Assembly (NCBI GenBank): GCA_910577295.1
Contig: CAJTLS010000002.1
Coordinates: 105,767 to 169,766 of the forward strand
Direction of reading: 5' to 3'
Length of the DNA stretch: 64,000 bases
Source of the DNA: an uncultured Eubacterium sp.
GTDB lineage: Bacteria > Bacillota > Clostridia > Lachnospirales > Lachnospiraceae
Shown piece after piece: positions 63,281 through 64,000 of the stretch. Positions within the stretch are counted from its first letter, which is position 1. The number at the start of each line of letters is the position of its first letter. Below the pieces are notes generated by a model. It made no database searches, had not been told where the DNA came from, and was given only the letters and a program-made list of their open reading frames with translations. The translations under genes and the position numbers were made by a program.

Positions 63281-64000
63281 CTATTTACCATAAAAATTAG
63301 TAACTATTTTATCTATGTTCTTTGCCTTTTTTACCGTCCCCGGCTTTCTCTTGTTTAGCGTTTTCTTTATTTTCTTCAAATAATTTTCTGTTGCTTCTAC
63401 GGTTTTCTTAAATCGTTTATTTTCTTTCCATTTAGAGACTTTTTTAAACTTAGGATTGAACAGTCTTTTTCTGGTCTTAAACGGTTTTCCTTTATAATCA
63501 TATGTATAGTTATCGGTTTTTCCCACATGTTTAATATTTTCAGATTCTAATCCGTGAGCGTATCTGTCCTGACTTGCATGAAGCCATAAACCGATTAAGG
63601 CCATCCTTTTCTTTGTCTTTTTCTTGCCCGCTATCTTTTTTCCCATTTTTCTCGCTTTATTATACTGTTTAGAACTAATTGTATGTAAATGTGGCTTACG
63701 ATAACCAAAATGATTTGTTCCTTTAGCCAAACTTCGATACATATTATCCTTGTAATCTCCCCTATTTATCGTAATTGATTTATTATAATTCGGAATGTTA
63801 CTTATTTTTAATTTCCAGTCCGCTACTTTCTTTTCATAATGGTCTGCACCGTTACATCCTTTTGCAATTAAATAGGCGTCCTGTTTTGAAAATCCCATAC
63901 CTTCTGCTATCTTTTTTGTCAAATTTTCATGTACGTCTTTTCCCCAATGCCCCGTCGGGTCTACCATATTCACCCCATCATTCTCACAATAAGTATACAA
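63281..64000 (-). CDS. Rhs-type toxin, C-terminal end only
   Basis: The gene enters from the right edge. The first visible residues, YTYCENDGVNMVDPTGHWGK, are the end of an Rhs repeat core (the NPVNYVDPTG motif that marks the switch to the toxin). The following 220 residues are the variable toxin domain: EGMGFSKQDAYLIAKG, then LIGLWLHASQDRYAHGLESE, with a His/Asp pattern (WLHASQDRYAHG) like helical zinc-dependent phospholipase/nuclease folds, and a basic C-terminus. I cannot name the toxin family. A matching immunity gene should lie downstream; the only candidate is the RCC1-like gene, which is unusual. Confidence 0.8.
   Translation of the reverse strand: MYTYCENDGVNMVDPTGHWGKDVHENLTKKIAEGMGFSKQDAYLIAKGCNGADHYEKKVADWKLKISNIPNYNKSITINRGDYKDNMYRSLAKGTNHFGYRKPHLHTISSKQYNKARKMGKKIAGKKKTKKRMALIGLWLHASQDRYAHGLESENIKHVGKTDNYTYDYKGKPFKTRKRLFNPKFKKVSKWKENKRFKKTVEATENYLKKIKKTLNKRKPGTVKKAKNIDKIVTNFYGK

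Overview
The window looks like chromosome from a gut-type, low-GC Gram-positive anaerobe, most likely a Lachnospiraceae (Clostridia). This is inferred from strong AGGAGG-type ribosome sites with ATG, GTG and TTG starts, lysine-rich BIG2 Ig-like domains on secreted proteins, meso-diaminopimelate dehydrogenase, a Cache-type chemoreceptor and a broad xylan-degrading gene set. No rRNA, tRNA or CRISPR array was seen.

Layout. 0-8.6 kb: the start of a BIG2 surface protein, an AEC-type transporter, a large exported GH115 alpha-glucuronidase, and three housekeeping-like genes. 8.9-24.5 kb: an accessory island. It holds a small membrane protein, toxin-like debris, a decayed and an intact IS66, and a compact five-gene operon (dynamin-like GTPase, small membrane protein, HerA-type ATPase, LHH nuclease toxin, SUKH immunity protein). 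Beyond these lie a frameshifted DDE insertion sequence and a WYL regulator / EEP nuclease operon. A nearly identical 29-bp promoter element lies at both ends of the island. 25-36.4 kb: a cytoplasmic GH115, an exported GH98 with a C-terminal CBM, and a 1647-residue surface protein that carries a perfect 1326-bp in-frame tandem duplication.

36.4-42.3 kb: a VanR/VanS-like two-component system with a membrane protein and a VanY-type carboxypeptidase, then a DUF4474 protein coupled to a metallophosphoesterase. 42.3-50 kb: a lipoprotein, a BIG2-CE1 esterase, a BIG2-GH10 xylanase, decayed IS3 and DUF1062 remnants, and a GH43 beta-xylosidase. 50-64 kb: meso-DAP dehydrogenase, a PHP phosphatase, MTA/SAH nucleosidase, a diguanylate cyclase and an amino-acid ABC transporter operon with a nitroreductase. 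These are followed by a chemoreceptor, a PPOX flavoprotein, a PnuC-type transporter, an RCC1-like secreted protein and the C-terminal end of an Rhs-type toxin.

How the parts work together. GH10, GH98, GH115, CE1 and GH43 enzymes together would strip and cut glucurono(arabino)xylan, with the exported enzymes probably held at the surface by their basic BIG2 domains. The most novel-looking element is the dynamin/HerA/LHH/SUKH operon, which reads as a polymorphic-toxin system with its own ATPase and membrane-remodelling GTPase. A second striking feature is an amino-acid-binding lipoprotein (57.0-57.9 kb) whose usual C-terminal segment sits at its N-terminus, as in a circular permutation. All functional assignments come from reading motifs by eye; no database search was run.
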